Source: DASQPR01 sp963831705 (GTDB lineage Bacteria > Actinomycetota > Actinomycetes > Mycobacteriales > Micromonosporaceae). From it: 64,000 bases of DNA. Positions 35,196 to 43,159 of the stretch are shown piece by piece (position 1 is the first letter of the stretch; each line of letters begins with the position of its first letter). The notes below the pieces were generated by a model. That model made no database searches. It saw only the letters and a list, made by a program, of their open reading frames with translations, and was not told where the DNA came from. The DNA is taken from the NCBI GenBank assembly GCA_963831705.1, contig CAWHRE010000010.1, forward strand, positions 1,488,001 to 1,552,000, in the 5' to 3' direction. The position numbers and the translations under genes were made by a program.

Positions 35196-36434
35196 CTAGT
35201 GGAACTGGGCGAATCGACCGCGTGACACTCCACCGATCGTGGTGAACTCGCCGCCGGCCGCGACCGTGCCAAGCGTCGGATTGGCAGCCATCGCGAATAC
35301 CCCCTGAATGCCGTTGCCCACCGGGTTCCAGTCGGTCAGGGCACCGGTGGCCGCGTCGACCGCGGAGAGCTTCACCCGGGACGTGTGCCCGTCAAGACAG
35401 ACGCCATGCGCGGCGACGTTGGTGTCGACGCAGGCGTTGTCGTAGTGGCCACCGACGTAGAGCACGCCGTTGAGGTATGCGATCGCCTGAACGTCGCCGT
35501 CGGTTTGGAACGTCCACTGCGGTACACCGGCCGTGTTCATGGCGATCGCACGACCACCGGTTCCACCGATCCCGACATATACCGCGTTCGGGCTGACCGC
35601 GATGCCGTACACGATCACGTCGAGCGTCGACTTGAACGCCGCGACCGGAATCGCGGTGGCCGGATCCACGGCGGCAATTTTGCTCGTACCGGATGCGCCG
35701 TTGATCTTATGGAACTTGCCGCCGATGTAGATTCGGCTCGTGTCCGAGTAGAGCGCGTAGACCACATCGTCCGAGCTCGGCGCCAAACCGGTGTCGAGCG
35801 CGCCGGTGGCCAGCGAAAAGGCCGCGAGGTTGGTGCGGGTCGCGGTGTCGACCGCGGTGAAATGACCGCCAAGGTAAGGGCGCCCATGACCAACCGCCAG
35901 AGTGTACGGCGAGCCGGTCACCCCGTGCTTGAACGCGTCCAGCACACCCGTGGCACCGTTGATCTCGGCGAGACTGTCCCGCTTCGAGCCGTTGATCAGC
36001 GTGAACGCACCCGCTACGTAGACACCGTGCGTGGCCGGGTCCACCGCCATCGCGGCAACCTTGCCGTTCGCGGTCGGCGCCCACGGCAGGAGCGCACCGG
36101 TCGACGCGTTGATCGCGGCGAGCCCGGTACGCGTCCACTTCTTACCGGCCGAGTTCACCGATGTGAATGAGCCGCCCACGTAGAGCGTGCTGCCGTCGTA
36201 CGCCATCGCGTAGACGCCACCGTTGAACGTCGGCATCTTCTGCGCCAGCGGCGAGATGGTGGCCGTGGCGGCTTGGGCGCCGCTGGCGAGCGCGAGTACG
36301 GCAACGGTTGACGCGGACGCCACCGCCACGATTCGCGAAACGGATTTTGAATGCTTTAAGGTTGAACGAGGAGTATTCGTACGAATCCACCTTGGTAAGT
36401 TTCCCGCCGGATGGCGCCTCAGCCGAACGGACAT
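35196..36434 (-). CDS. Secreted beta-propeller-like protein
   Basis: About 412 residues from the ATG at 36434 (a start at 36470 is also open). The signal peptide (SRIVAVASASTVAVLALASG AQA) is preceded by a long basic stretch. The mature part is repeats of about 50 residues with the motif YVGGSF...N......LAAINASTGALLPWAP, repeated as VYVAGAFTLINGSKRDSLAE, PYLGGHFTAVDTATRTNLAA and IYIGGKFHKINGA, which is a delta-60/NHL-like propeller. It shares this repeat type with the N-terminal half of the 1126-residue protein at 54791. Exported; function unknown. Confidence 0.75.
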   Translation of the reverse strand: MSVRLRRHPAGNLPRWIRTNTPRSTLKHSKSVSRIVAVASASTVAVLALASGAQAATATISPLAQKMPTFNGGVYAMAYDGSTLYVGGSFTSVNSAGKKWTRTGLAAINASTGALLPWAPTANGKVAAMAVDPATHGVYVAGAFTLINGSKRDSLAEINGATGVLDAFKHGVTGSPYTLAVGHGRPYLGGHFTAVDTATRTNLAAFSLATGALDTGLAPSSDDVVYALYSDTSRIYIGGKFHKINGASGTSKIAAVDPATAIPVAAFKSTLDVIVYGIAVSPNAVYVGIGGTGGRAIAMNTAGVPQWTFQTDGDVQAIAYLNGVLYVGGHYDNACVDTNVAAHGVCLDGHTSRVKLSAVDAATGALTDWNPVGNGIQGVFAMAANPTLGTVAAGGEFTTIGGVSRGRFAQFH

Positions 36435-36523
36435 AACCGTCGATAATTCCCAATTCGGATCACGAGACATAACGGTGACGTCCGACCTGGGTGATGGGTT
36501 GCTCTGCTGGATAAGGTGTCATC

Positions 36524-37519
36524 GTGCGTGTGTCGGTGATCGGGCTCGGCCTCATCGGAGGCTCGTTCCTTCGCGCACTGGCGGCGGACGGTAACCACAC
36601 CGTCGCCGGGTACGACGCCGATCCGGCCGTCCGGGCGATGGCGCGTACCGCCGCCGGACAGGCTCCGGCCGACCGGCGCTGGCGGGTCGCCGCCTCGATC
36701 CGGGATGTGAGCGACGACGCCGACGTGGTCGTCGTGGCCGTTCCTTTCCCAGCCTTCGGCAGCGTCGTTGACGACATCGCGAACGGCGGCTTCAGCGGCC
36801 TGATCACCGACGTGACATCGGTGAAGGGTCCGACCCGCGCGGTGATGGCCGACCGCTGGCGCAGGTCCGGGCAGGCGCTGGCCGGTTACGTCGGCGGGCA
36901 TCCGATGGCCGGCCGGGAAATCTCCGGCTTCGCCGGCTCCGACCCGACGTTGTTCCGCGGCCGGGCGTGGGCACTGGCTCTGGAGCCGGACGAGACTCCG
37001 ATCTCCGACTGGTTGACCGTGGCACGGATCGCGACCGGTCTGGGCGCTCGCGTCGTGCCGGTCACCGCGGATGAGCACGACGCTGCGGTCGCCGCCGTCT
37101 CGCACGTACCGCATCTGCTGGCCACCGCGTTGATGCGCGCGGTCGCCGACAATCCGCTGGCGCTCGCGCTCGGCGCCGGCTCGTTCCACGACGCCACCCG
37201 AGTCGCGGCCAGCTCACCGTCGTTGACGTCGGCGATGTGCGGCGCGAATCACGACGCGGTGGCGGCCGCGCTCGACGCGTTCTTCGATCAACTCGATGTC
37301 GCAGAGGCCGCCCTCAAGCTCCCCGATCCGATCGGCGCGTTGCGGCCGTGGTTCGTTCCCGGCTCGACCGCGCGCCAGTCATGGCCGGCCGCGCCGAGCG
37401 CACCGCTGGCCGTACCGGCTCATCCGGCCGTACTCCTGCGGTTGGGCCGCGCAGGGGGTTGGATTACCGACATCGCGGCTGACGGATCAACCGTCACCGC
37501 CGTCCGGCCGCAGGAGTAG
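36524..37519 (+). CDS. tyrA: Prephenate dehydrogenase
   Basis: 331 residues from GTG. Rossmann motif VIGLGLIGGSFLRAL, then DADVVVVAVPFPAF, LITDVTSVKGPTRAVM, GGHPMAGREISGFAGSDPTL, VPVTADEHDAAVAAVSHVPH and a helical dimerisation end. It oxidises prephenate to 4-hydroxyphenylpyruvate with NAD(P)+ in tyrosine synthesis. The PHP gene begins 4 bases after its stop, suggesting co-transcription. The C-terminal 80 residues are less conserved. Confidence 0.92.
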   Translation: MRVSVIGLGLIGGSFLRALAADGNHTVAGYDADPAVRAMARTAAGQAPADRRWRVAASIRDVSDDADVVVVAVPFPAFGSVVDDIANGGFSGLITDVTSVKGPTRAVMADRWRRSGQALAGYVGGHPMAGREISGFAGSDPTLFRGRAWALALEPDETPISDWLTVARIATGLGARVVPVTADEHDAAVAAVSHVPHLLATALMRAVADNPLALALGAGSFHDATRVAASSPSLTSAMCGANHDAVAAALDAFFDQLDVAEAALKLPDPIGALRPWFVPGSTARQSWPAAPSAPLAVPAHPAVLLRLGRAGGWITDIAADGSTVTAVRPQE

Positions 37520-37523
37520 CACC

Positions 37524-38579
37524 ATGACGAGCCGCGACCCGGTCGCCGACCTGAAACAGATCGCGTTCCTGCTGGAGCGTGCGAACGAGTCGACGTTCCG
37601 GGTGCGCTCGTTCCGATCCGCGGCGAAGGCGGTTGCCGAAATCGCGCCCGACGAACTGGCGCGTCGCGCCGACGCGGGAACCCTTGCCGACATCAAGGGC
37701 ATTGGCGACGTGACCGCGCGCTGCATCGCCGAATCGCTGGCCGGCGAGGAGCCGGTCTACCTTCGCCGTCTGCTCGCCACCGACGGCACCGATACGTCCG
37801 AGGCGGCACTCGAGATCCGCAAGGCGCTGCGCGGCGACTGCCACCTGCATTCGGACTGGTCCGACGGCGGTTCGCCGATCGAGGAGATGGCGCTCGCCGG
37901 TGCGCAGCTCGGGCACGAATATCTCGTGCTCACCGATCATTCGCCCCGGCTGAAGGTGGCACGCGGCCTGTCCGCCGACCGACTGGAACAGCAGCTCGAC
38001 GTCGTTGCCGCGTTCAATGCCACGCTTCCGGACGGATTCCGGGTTCTGACCGGCATCGAATGCGACATCAATCCGGACGGCACGCTCGACCAGACCGATG
38101 AGCTGCTGGCCCGGCTCGATGTAGTGGTCGGCTCGGTGCACAGCAACCTGCGCGACGAGAGCGCCGTGATGACACGCCGGATGCTCGCCGCGATCGAGAA
38201 CCCGCACCTGGACATCCTCGGCCACTGCACCGGCCGCAAGCTGGCGACCGGCGGCGGAGACCGCGCACACAGCGGCGAGAAGTCGCGTCCGCCGAGCGCG
38301 TTCGACGCCGACGCCGTATTCGCCGCGTGCGCGACGTATGACAAAGCCGTTGAGATCAACTCTCGCCCGGATCGGCTCGACCCGCCGAAACGGCTGGTAC
38401 GGGTCGCGCTGGAAGCCGGCTGCCGATTCTCGATCGACACCGATGCGCATGCGCCCGGGCAGCTTGGCTGGCTCGACAACGGATGCGAGCGGGCGGCGCT
38501 CTGTGGCGTACCGGTGGATCGGATCGTGAATACATGGCCGGCCGACCAGCTCGTTGCGTGGGCCGCCGCGCACGCATGA
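37524..38579 (+). CDS. PHP-domain phosphoesterase with helix-hairpin-helix N-terminus
   Basis: 351 residues. The N-terminal part (LKQIAFLLERANESTFRVRS, LADIKGIGDVTARCIAESL) is the helix-hairpin-helix region of family X DNA polymerases, but the polymerase palm is absent. The C-terminal PHP domain has the metal ligands in GDCHLHSDWSDGG, LVLTDHSPRLK, GIECDINPDG, VGSVHSN, LGHCTGR and SIDTDAHAPGQLGWL. This short architecture is common in actinobacteria and is taken to be a nuclease or phosphatase acting on DNA. Coupled to tyrA. Confidence 0.88.
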   Translation: MTSRDPVADLKQIAFLLERANESTFRVRSFRSAAKAVAEIAPDELARRADAGTLADIKGIGDVTARCIAESLAGEEPVYLRRLLATDGTDTSEAALEIRKALRGDCHLHSDWSDGGSPIEEMALAGAQLGHEYLVLTDHSPRLKVARGLSADRLEQQLDVVAAFNATLPDGFRVLTGIECDINPDGTLDQTDELLARLDVVVGSVHSNLRDESAVMTRRMLAAIENPHLDILGHCTGRKLATGGGDRAHSGEKSRPPSAFDADAVFAACATYDKAVEINSRPDRLDPPKRLVRVALEAGCRFSIDTDAHAPGQLGWLDNGCERAALCGVPVDRIVNTWPADQLVAWAAAHA

Positions 38580-38671
38580 CATTTCTCTCTTAGGTGTTGA
38601 ATCGGGTGATCTCCTCGTAACATCGAGATCTCCCCGCCGGGGCCTCTTGCACTCCGACGACTGGGGAATCC

Positions 38672-39388
38672 GTGATCTCATCCCGCGTGCCACGACGGGT
38701 GGCCGCGCTCATCACCTTGGGTGCCGCCGTTGCGGTCGCGTGGATCGCGCCCACCGCGCCCGCCGCCGCATCGGGCCGCTCGCCGGTCGCCGCGTCGACC
38801 GCGCAGATGTCGGCCCGGGCCGCGACGATGGCGATCGACGACCTCACCGGTCCGGAGAGCAGCCGCAACCCGCTGACCGCGATCCCGACCGACTTCGCAC
38901 AGGTGATGGGGTACCGACCGGTGCTCGGTCGCCTCGCGGACGGCGAGACCATCGCGATCAATCCGCGTGGCGGCTGCTCGGTGATCGGCGGCGGTGAACC
39001 TTTCGACCTCTCCACTGTCTGCAAGGCGCACGATCTCGGGTACGACCTTCTCCGGTACGCCCACCGACGCGGTGGAACGTTGACCACGAATGCCCGCATC
39101 CGAGTCGACACGAAGTTCGGCGAGGACCTGACCACGCAGTGTGCGTCCCGGTACCGCGGCGCACAGACGTCTGCCTGCGATGCGATGGCGGAGACGTTCG
39201 TGGCCGGCGTCGATTTCAACTCGTGGCGCCAGGAGTACGGCCCGCCGATCCAATCCGCCGGCGCGGTGCGGACGATCGGCATCCTCGCGTTCGGCGCACT
39301 TGTGGTCTTCTTGGCGGGCCGTCTGATCGTGATCGCGGCGGCCCGACGGTGGCTCCCTTTACGCACCCCTCGAACGTTGCGCGGGTGA
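38672..39388 (+). CDS. Exported phospholipase A2-like protein with a membrane anchor
   Basis: 238 residues from GTG. The signal segment is RVPRRVAALITLGAAVAVAWIAP TAPAAA. The motif FDLSTVCKAHDLGYDLLRYA contains the CxxHDxGY catalytic His-Asp of prokaryotic phospholipase A2; paired cysteines (GGCSVIG, TTQCASRY, TSACDAMAE) fit its disulfides, and VDFNSWRQEYG lies near the end. A C-terminal helix (TIGILAFGALVVFLAGRLIVIAA) would anchor it to the membrane with a basic tail inside. Likely acts outside the cell on phospholipids; the substrate is inferred. Confidence 0.75.
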   Translation: MISSRVPRRVAALITLGAAVAVAWIAPTAPAAASGRSPVAASTAQMSARAATMAIDDLTGPESSRNPLTAIPTDFAQVMGYRPVLGRLADGETIAINPRGGCSVIGGGEPFDLSTVCKAHDLGYDLLRYAHRRGGTLTTNARIRVDTKFGEDLTTQCASRYRGAQTSACDAMAETFVAGVDFNSWRQEYGPPIQSAGAVRTIGILAFGALVVFLAGRLIVIAAARRWLPLRTPRTLRG

Positions 39389-39424
39389 CCGTAGCGGACC
39401 TCGATTCCCGTAGGGTCCTATCTC

Positions 39425-41104
39425 GTGGGAATCATTGACAACATCGCGAACGAGTACGTCGAGGCGTGGGCAGCGCTCGACCCGGTAGGTGCGACGCATT
39501 CCGGCATCGACGGCCACGACGACCGGCTGACCGACATGTCCCCGGCCGGATACGCCGCCCTTGCCGACCTGGACCGGACAACGTTGGCCGCGTTGGAAGC
39601 GACGGAACCGGAGAACGAGCGCGAACGGATCGCGAAGGACGCGATGACCGAGCGGCTCGGGCTATCCATCGCCATGTACGACGCAGGCAGTACGACCAGC
39701 GAAATGAACGTGATCGTCAGCGGTCTGCACACGATGCGCAGCGTGTTCGATCTGATGCCACTGTCCGGCCCGAGCGCCGCGGAGAACATCGTCGCTCGGA
39801 TGGCCGCGTTCCCGGCCGCGCTCGCCGACTACCGGCAGACCGTCACCGAAGCTGCCGACGCCGGGCACATCTCCAGCCGGCATCAGATGCTGGAGATCGC
39901 CAAGCAATGCGACTCCTGGTCGGATCCGGACGGCGACAACTTCTGGGCCGGGCTCGCGTCGCGGCTCGCCGCCGAGTCTGAGTTGTCCGGGACTCTCCGC
40001 GCCGAGTTGGACCGCAGCGCTTCCGCAGCCCGTGCCGCGACGCTTGCATACGGCGAGTTTCTCCGCACCGAGATGGCACCACGCGCGCCCGAGAAGCAGG
40101 CAGTCGGCCGGACCCGGTACGCGTTGTCGTCGCAGTACTTCCTCGGCGCCAAGGTCGACCTGGACGAGACGTACGCGTGGGGGTTCGAAGAGCTGGCCCG
40201 GCTCGAATCCGAAATGCGCTCGGTCGCGAACCGGATCGTGCCCGGCGGCACCGTAGATGAGGCGGTCGCCGCACTGGATGCACAGCCGGGCCGAAAGATC
40301 AGCGGCAAAGAGGCGTTCCGGGTCTGGATGCAGGAGCTCGCCGAGCAGGCGGTCGCCGAGCTGAACGGGCGGCACTTCGACATCCCGGAGCAGGTACGGC
40401 GGATCGAATGCATGATCGCTCCGACGTCGGATGGCGGCATCTACTACACCGGGCCGAGCGAGGACTTCTCCCGCCCGGGCCGGATGTGGTGGGCCGTACC
40501 GGCCGGCGTCACCGAGTTCTCCACATGGCGCGAGGTCACGACGGTGTACCACGAAGGCGTACCGGGGCATCACCTTCAGGTGGCGCAGACGGCCGTCCGG
40601 GCGGATCTGCTCAATCGCTGGCAGCGTTCCTTGAGTTGGTGCTCCGGACACGGCGAAGGCTGGGCCCTGTACGCCGAGCGGCTGATGGACGAACTCGGCT
40701 ACCTCGACGATCCCGGCAACAAGCTCGGCATGCTCGACGGTCAGGCGTTCCGGGCCTGCCGCGTGATTGTCGACATCGGCATGCATCTCGAGTTGGAGAT
40801 CCCGAAGGACAACCCGTTCGACTTCCATCCCGGCGAGACGTGGACGCCCGAACTCGGCTGGGAGTTCCTGCGCGCACATTGCCGGATCGGCGACGAGCAG
40901 CTGCGATTCGAGTTGAACCGCTATCTCGGCTGGCCCGGGCAGGCACCGGCGTACAAGGTCGGGGAGCGCATCTGGCTGCAGGCTCGGGAGGATGCGAAGG
41001 CGCGCAAGGGCGATGCGTTCGATCTCGCGCAGTTCCACCGAGCCGCGCTGGACATGGGATCGCTGGGCCTGGACCCGTTCAAGGCCGCCATCGACCGCTG
41101 GTAG
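39425..41104 (+). CDS. DUF885 family protein (putative metallopeptidase)
   Basis: 559 residues from GTG. DUF885 features: SGIDGHDDRLTDMSPAGYAA, the zinc-binding VYHEGVPGHHLQVAQ, GHGEGWALYAERLMDELGYL, and LGWPGQAPAYKVGERIWLQA near the end. The HEGVPGHH motif parallels HExxH metallopeptidases such as the M32 and carboxypeptidase-like families, and proteins of this group are usually annotated as peptidases. No signal peptide. A 61-bp repeat copy follows 22 bases after the stop. Confidence 0.88.
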   Translation: MGIIDNIANEYVEAWAALDPVGATHSGIDGHDDRLTDMSPAGYAALADLDRTTLAALEATEPENERERIAKDAMTERLGLSIAMYDAGSTTSEMNVIVSGLHTMRSVFDLMPLSGPSAAENIVARMAAFPAALADYRQTVTEAADAGHISSRHQMLEIAKQCDSWSDPDGDNFWAGLASRLAAESELSGTLRAELDRSASAARAATLAYGEFLRTEMAPRAPEKQAVGRTRYALSSQYFLGAKVDLDETYAWGFEELARLESEMRSVANRIVPGGTVDEAVAALDAQPGRKISGKEAFRVWMQELAEQAVAELNGRHFDIPEQVRRIECMIAPTSDGGIYYTGPSEDFSRPGRMWWAVPAGVTEFSTWREVTTVYHEGVPGHHLQVAQTAVRADLLNRWQRSLSWCSGHGEGWALYAERLMDELGYLDDPGNKLGMLDGQAFRACRVIVDIGMHLELEIPKDNPFDFHPGETWTPELGWEFLRAHCRIGDEQLRFELNRYLGWPGQAPAYKVGERIWLQAREDAKARKGDAFDLAQFHRAALDMGSLGLDPFKAAIDRW

Positions 41105-41126
41105 TCGCCAGACGCGCGGCGCCGGA

Positions 41127-41187
41127 GTTGATCCTGGAGTTATTCGCACGACACACCGTCGATGCGCTAACTAACTCCAGGATCAAC
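41127..41187 (-). repeat. 61-bp palindromic intergenic repeat, copy 3
   Basis: gttgatcctggagtt ... aactccaggatcaac, between the convergent DUF885 and argS genes; same orientation as copy 2 and differing at a few positions only. Confidence 0.88.
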
Positions 41188-41194
41188 TGGGGTT

Positions 41195-42907
41195 TTAGAG
41201 GCGCTCGGGGACCGAGATGCCCAAGAGGGAAAGGCCCTGAGCCAGGACTCTTGAGGTTAAAGCGAGCAGGGCCAACCGTGCATCTCTGGTCGCAGGGTCG
41301 GCATGTAGCACCGGGCACGCTTCGATGAAGCGTGTCAGCGCAACCGCGAGATTGCGCAGGTAGCCGGCCAGCCGATGTGGCTCCAGCGTGTCCGCCACGG
41401 AATTGACGGCCGCGCCGAATCCGAGCAGTTCCAGCGCCAACGCCCGCTCCTGCGGTTCGACGACGTGGATCGCGGTCGACCCAACCGGCGGTGCCTTCCG
41501 AATGATGCTCCGGGCGCGAGCGTCGGCGTACTGCAGGTACACCCCGGTATCGCCGTTGAACGCGAGCATCCGGTCGAGGTCGAAGACGTAGTCCTTGATC
41601 ATGTCCGATGACAGGTCGGCGTACTTGAGGGCGCCGATCCCGACCGCCGCTCCGATGTGGGCAGCCGCGTCCGCGTCCAGCTCCGGATTGTTCGCGACAA
41701 CAAGCACCGTGGCCCGCTCGATCGCCTCGTTCAGCAGCTCGATCAGCTTTACCGACTTACCCCGTCGAGACGCGAGCATCTTGCCGTTCTCGCCGAGAAT
41801 CGACCCGAATGCGACATGCTCCGCCCGGACGCCGTCGGTGATCCAGCCGGCTTCGCGGGCCGTCTCGAAGACCATCTCGAGATGCTGATGTTGCGGTGCG
41901 CCGATCACGTACAGCAGCCGCTGGCCATGTAACTCCCGGGTCCGGTAGCGGATCGCCGCCAAATCGGTTGCCTGATATCCGAAGCCGCCGTTGGACCGCC
42001 GCACGATCAGCGGAAGCGGCTCGCCATCGCGCCCGACAAACCCGGCCGGAAACACGCACAGCGCACCCTGGGACTCCCGCAAAAGACCGAGGCGGTCCAG
42101 CTCGTCGGCCACATCGGCCAGCCGGGAGTTGTAAAAACTTTCACCCACAAAATCCGAAGCCCGAAGTTGTACGCCCAGCCGATCATTGACGGCCATGAAA
42201 TACCGCTCGGATTCGTGTACGAGCAACTGCCACAACCGGAGCGACTCGGCATCGCCTTGCTGGAGTGCCACCACCCGCAACCGGGCCCGGTCCTTGAACT
42301 CGTCATCCGTATCAAACCGAAGCCGCGCCGCCTTGTAGAACGCGTCCAGGTCGCCGATCGACAGCTCGTGCGCCGCCTCGTTCTCGCCGATCTCGATCAG
42401 CCACTCGAGGAGCATGCCGAACGGCGTACCCCAGTCACCGATGTGCGACACGATCAACACATCGTGGCCGACCCACCTCAGTACGCGTACCAGGGCATCG
42501 CCGATGATCGTCGACCGGAGGTGGCCGACGTGCATCTCCTTCGCCACATTGGGCCCGGCATAGTCGATCACCACGATTTCGGGCGAGTCGACGAGCGGGA
42601 CGCCGAGCCGATCGTCCGCACCCATCTCGTCCAGAAGCCGATCGAGTACGCCCGGCCGTAGCGTCAAATTGATGTACCCCGGACCGGACACCTCGCCATC
42701 GGCCAGCCCGTCGAGGTCCGCGACGGCGAGCACGTCGGCCGCCACGTCACGGGGCGGCCGCCCGAGCCGCCGAGCGAGCCCGAGCGCGCCGTTGACTTGA
42801 AAGTCCGCATGGGACGACCGGTTGATGATTGGTGGGCTCGGAACGTCCGCGATCGACGAGAAGGCGGCGGACAGCCGTACGCACAATTGATCTTCAAGGT
42901 TTTGCAT
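41195..42907 (-). CDS. argS: Arginyl-tRNA synthetase
   Basis: 570 residues from the ATG at 42907 (a GTG at 42919 is possible). Class I signature AKEMHVGHLRSTIIGDAL, Arg N-domain GALGLARRLGRPPRDVAADV and PGYINLTLRPG, KMSKS-like GENGKMLASRRGKSVKLIE, and the DALR anticodon domain (LQYADARARSIIRKAP ... RFIEACPVL). It charges tRNA-Arg. A 21-codon leader frame containing three consecutive CGA codons starts 123 bases upstream, which suggests control by Arg-tRNA supply. Confidence 0.93.
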   Translation of the reverse strand: MQNLEDQLCVRLSAAFSSIADVPSPPIINRSSHADFQVNGALGLARRLGRPPRDVAADVLAVADLDGLADGEVSGPGYINLTLRPGVLDRLLDEMGADDRLGVPLVDSPEIVVIDYAGPNVAKEMHVGHLRSTIIGDALVRVLRWVGHDVLIVSHIGDWGTPFGMLLEWLIEIGENEAAHELSIGDLDAFYKAARLRFDTDDEFKDRARLRVVALQQGDAESLRLWQLLVHESERYFMAVNDRLGVQLRASDFVGESFYNSRLADVADELDRLGLLRESQGALCVFPAGFVGRDGEPLPLIVRRSNGGFGYQATDLAAIRYRTRELHGQRLLYVIGAPQHQHLEMVFETAREAGWITDGVRAEHVAFGSILGENGKMLASRRGKSVKLIELLNEAIERATVLVVANNPELDADAAAHIGAAVGIGALKYADLSSDMIKDYVFDLDRMLAFNGDTGVYLQYADARARSIIRKAPPVGSTAIHVVEPQERALALELLGFGAAVNSVADTLEPHRLAGYLRNLAVALTRFIEACPVLHADPATRDARLALLALTSRVLAQGLSLLGISVPERL

Positions 42908-42964
42908 GGTTTTCCCCACGACGGATTGGTCAGCGAACGAGAACGACGTCTCGCGGACCGGCGG

Positions 42965-43030
42965 CTAGAAGCCGGCGACCGCGGCGCTGATTCGTCGTCG
43001 GAGGCGCAAGGGTGCAGCGGTGTTCGTCAT
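42965..43030 (-). CDS. Arg-codon leader peptide of argS
   Basis: A 21-codon frame starting ATG at 43030 with GGAGG six bases before it, ending TAG at 42965. It reads MTNTAAPLRLRRRISAAVAG F: CGC, then CTC and three CGA in a row. It ends 57 bases before the argS ATG; the gap can fold (cgaga cgtcgt tctcg) but has no T tract. Stalling at the Arg codons when charged tRNA-Arg is low would be a plausible attenuation switch. Inferred from sequence; not a known published leader that I can name. Confidence 0.6.
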   Translation of the reverse strand: MTNTAAPLRLRRRISAAVAGF

Positions 43031-43082
43031 GCCGCACCTCCGCTCGTCGTGGTTAGGCGGAATGCTACCCCCTTCCTCTCCT

Positions 43083-43143
43083 GTTGATCCTGGAGTTGGT
43101 TGACGCGTCGACGGTGTGTCGTACGAACAACTCCAGGATCAGC
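43083..43143 (+). repeat. 61-bp palindromic intergenic repeat, copy 4
   Basis: gttgatcctggagttggttg ... aactccaggatcagc, between the argS leader and the end of the DUF6114 gene; same orientation as copy 1, with a last-base mismatch in the right arm. Confidence 0.85.
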
Positions 43144-43159
43144 TTCTTGAGGCGGGCGG

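Noticed and set aside
42908..43159. T-box in the argS leader
   Set aside because: No T-box consensus or specifier stem is visible; the short Arg-codon frame explains the region better.
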